Of a stretch of DNA of 7,575 nt, positions 7,532 to 7,575 are shown piece by piece (position 1 is the stretch's first letter; each line of letters begins with the position of its first letter). Origin of the DNA: an uncultured Collinsella sp. (lineage in GTDB: Bacteria; Actinomycetota; Coriobacteriia; Coriobacteriales; Coriobacteriaceae); contig CAUDAE010000096.1 of NCBI GenBank assembly GCA_958447445.1, positions 1 through 7,575 of the forward strand. The letters are read 5' to 3'. The notes under the pieces were generated by a model. That model ran no database searches. It saw nothing but the letters and a program-made list of their open reading frames with translations, and was not told the origin of the DNA. The position numbers and the translations under genes are program-made.

Positions 7532-7553
7532 TCTGAAATAGGCCATCGATAAA
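7532..7553. promoter_or_regulatory. Perfect inverted repeat upstream of brxA, candidate operator
   Basis: Two perfect 8-bp arms, GCCATCGA and TCGATGGC, flank a 6-bp AT-only spacer (TAAATT). The repeat ends nine bases before the brxA GTG, at the head of the operon. Its two-fold symmetry and position fit a dimeric repressor site overlapping the promoter or leader; BREX operons are known in some hosts to be controlled by the WYL-domain regulator BrxR binding inverted repeats upstream. No regulator gene is in this window and no convincing -35/-10 pair is visible in the 53 bases available, so the operator role is inferred. It has no T-run, so a simple terminator of an upstream gene is unlikely. 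Confidence 0.45.
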
Positions 7554-7575
7554 TTTCGATGGCGAGCATTCGGCG

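Noticed and set aside
1..7575. tRNA, rRNA, CRISPR arrays, insertion sequences or attachment sites
   Set aside because: Nearly the whole window is coding. I saw no regularly spaced repeats, no transposase motifs and no tRNA-like cloverleaf in the short gaps.

Overview
The window holds the first four genes of a type 1-like BREX (bacteriophage exclusion) defence operon. All are on the minus strand, so the operon reads from right to left: brxA (7522-6872), brxB (6870-6178), brxC (6099-2437) and pglX (from 2370, running off the left edge at base 1). The order A-B-C-X and the family motifs (FQYP in BrxA, YPG...DNYYRA in BrxB, GFFGSGKS in BrxC, DPACGSGH and NPPY in PglX) make the assignment secure. 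The remaining genes expected for type 1, pglZ and brxL, would lie to the left of the window and are not seen.

The DNA is GC-rich over most of its length (215 of 360 bases, about 60 percent, by hand count at 541-900), with GTG starts and strong third-position GC bias. Together with the protein style this suggests a high-GC actinobacterial host, possibly a gut coriobacterium such as Collinsella or Olsenella. The taxonomic call is inference only. The left 540 bases, which encode PglX from about residue 611 onward, are much less GC-rich (248 of 540, 46 percent). This suggests that the distal, specificity-related half of pglX has a different origin from the rest of the operon.

Layout from right to left: a 53-base 5' flank with a perfect 8-bp-arm inverted repeat just before brxA, which could be an operator; brxA and brxB separated by one base; a 78-base gap with a good ribosome binding site before brxC; a 66-base gap with a GC-rich stem-loop before pglX. 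No stretch over 300 bases lacks a gene.

In the known BREX mechanism PglX methylates an adenine in a short non-palindromic site and marks host DNA as self. BrxC (ATPase), BrxB and, outside the window, PglZ and BrxL work with it to block replication of unmodified phage DNA. BrxA is a small accessory protein. The system is a known one; the points that deserve a second look are the composition break inside pglX, the palindrome in front of brxA, and the stem-loop between brxC and pglX.
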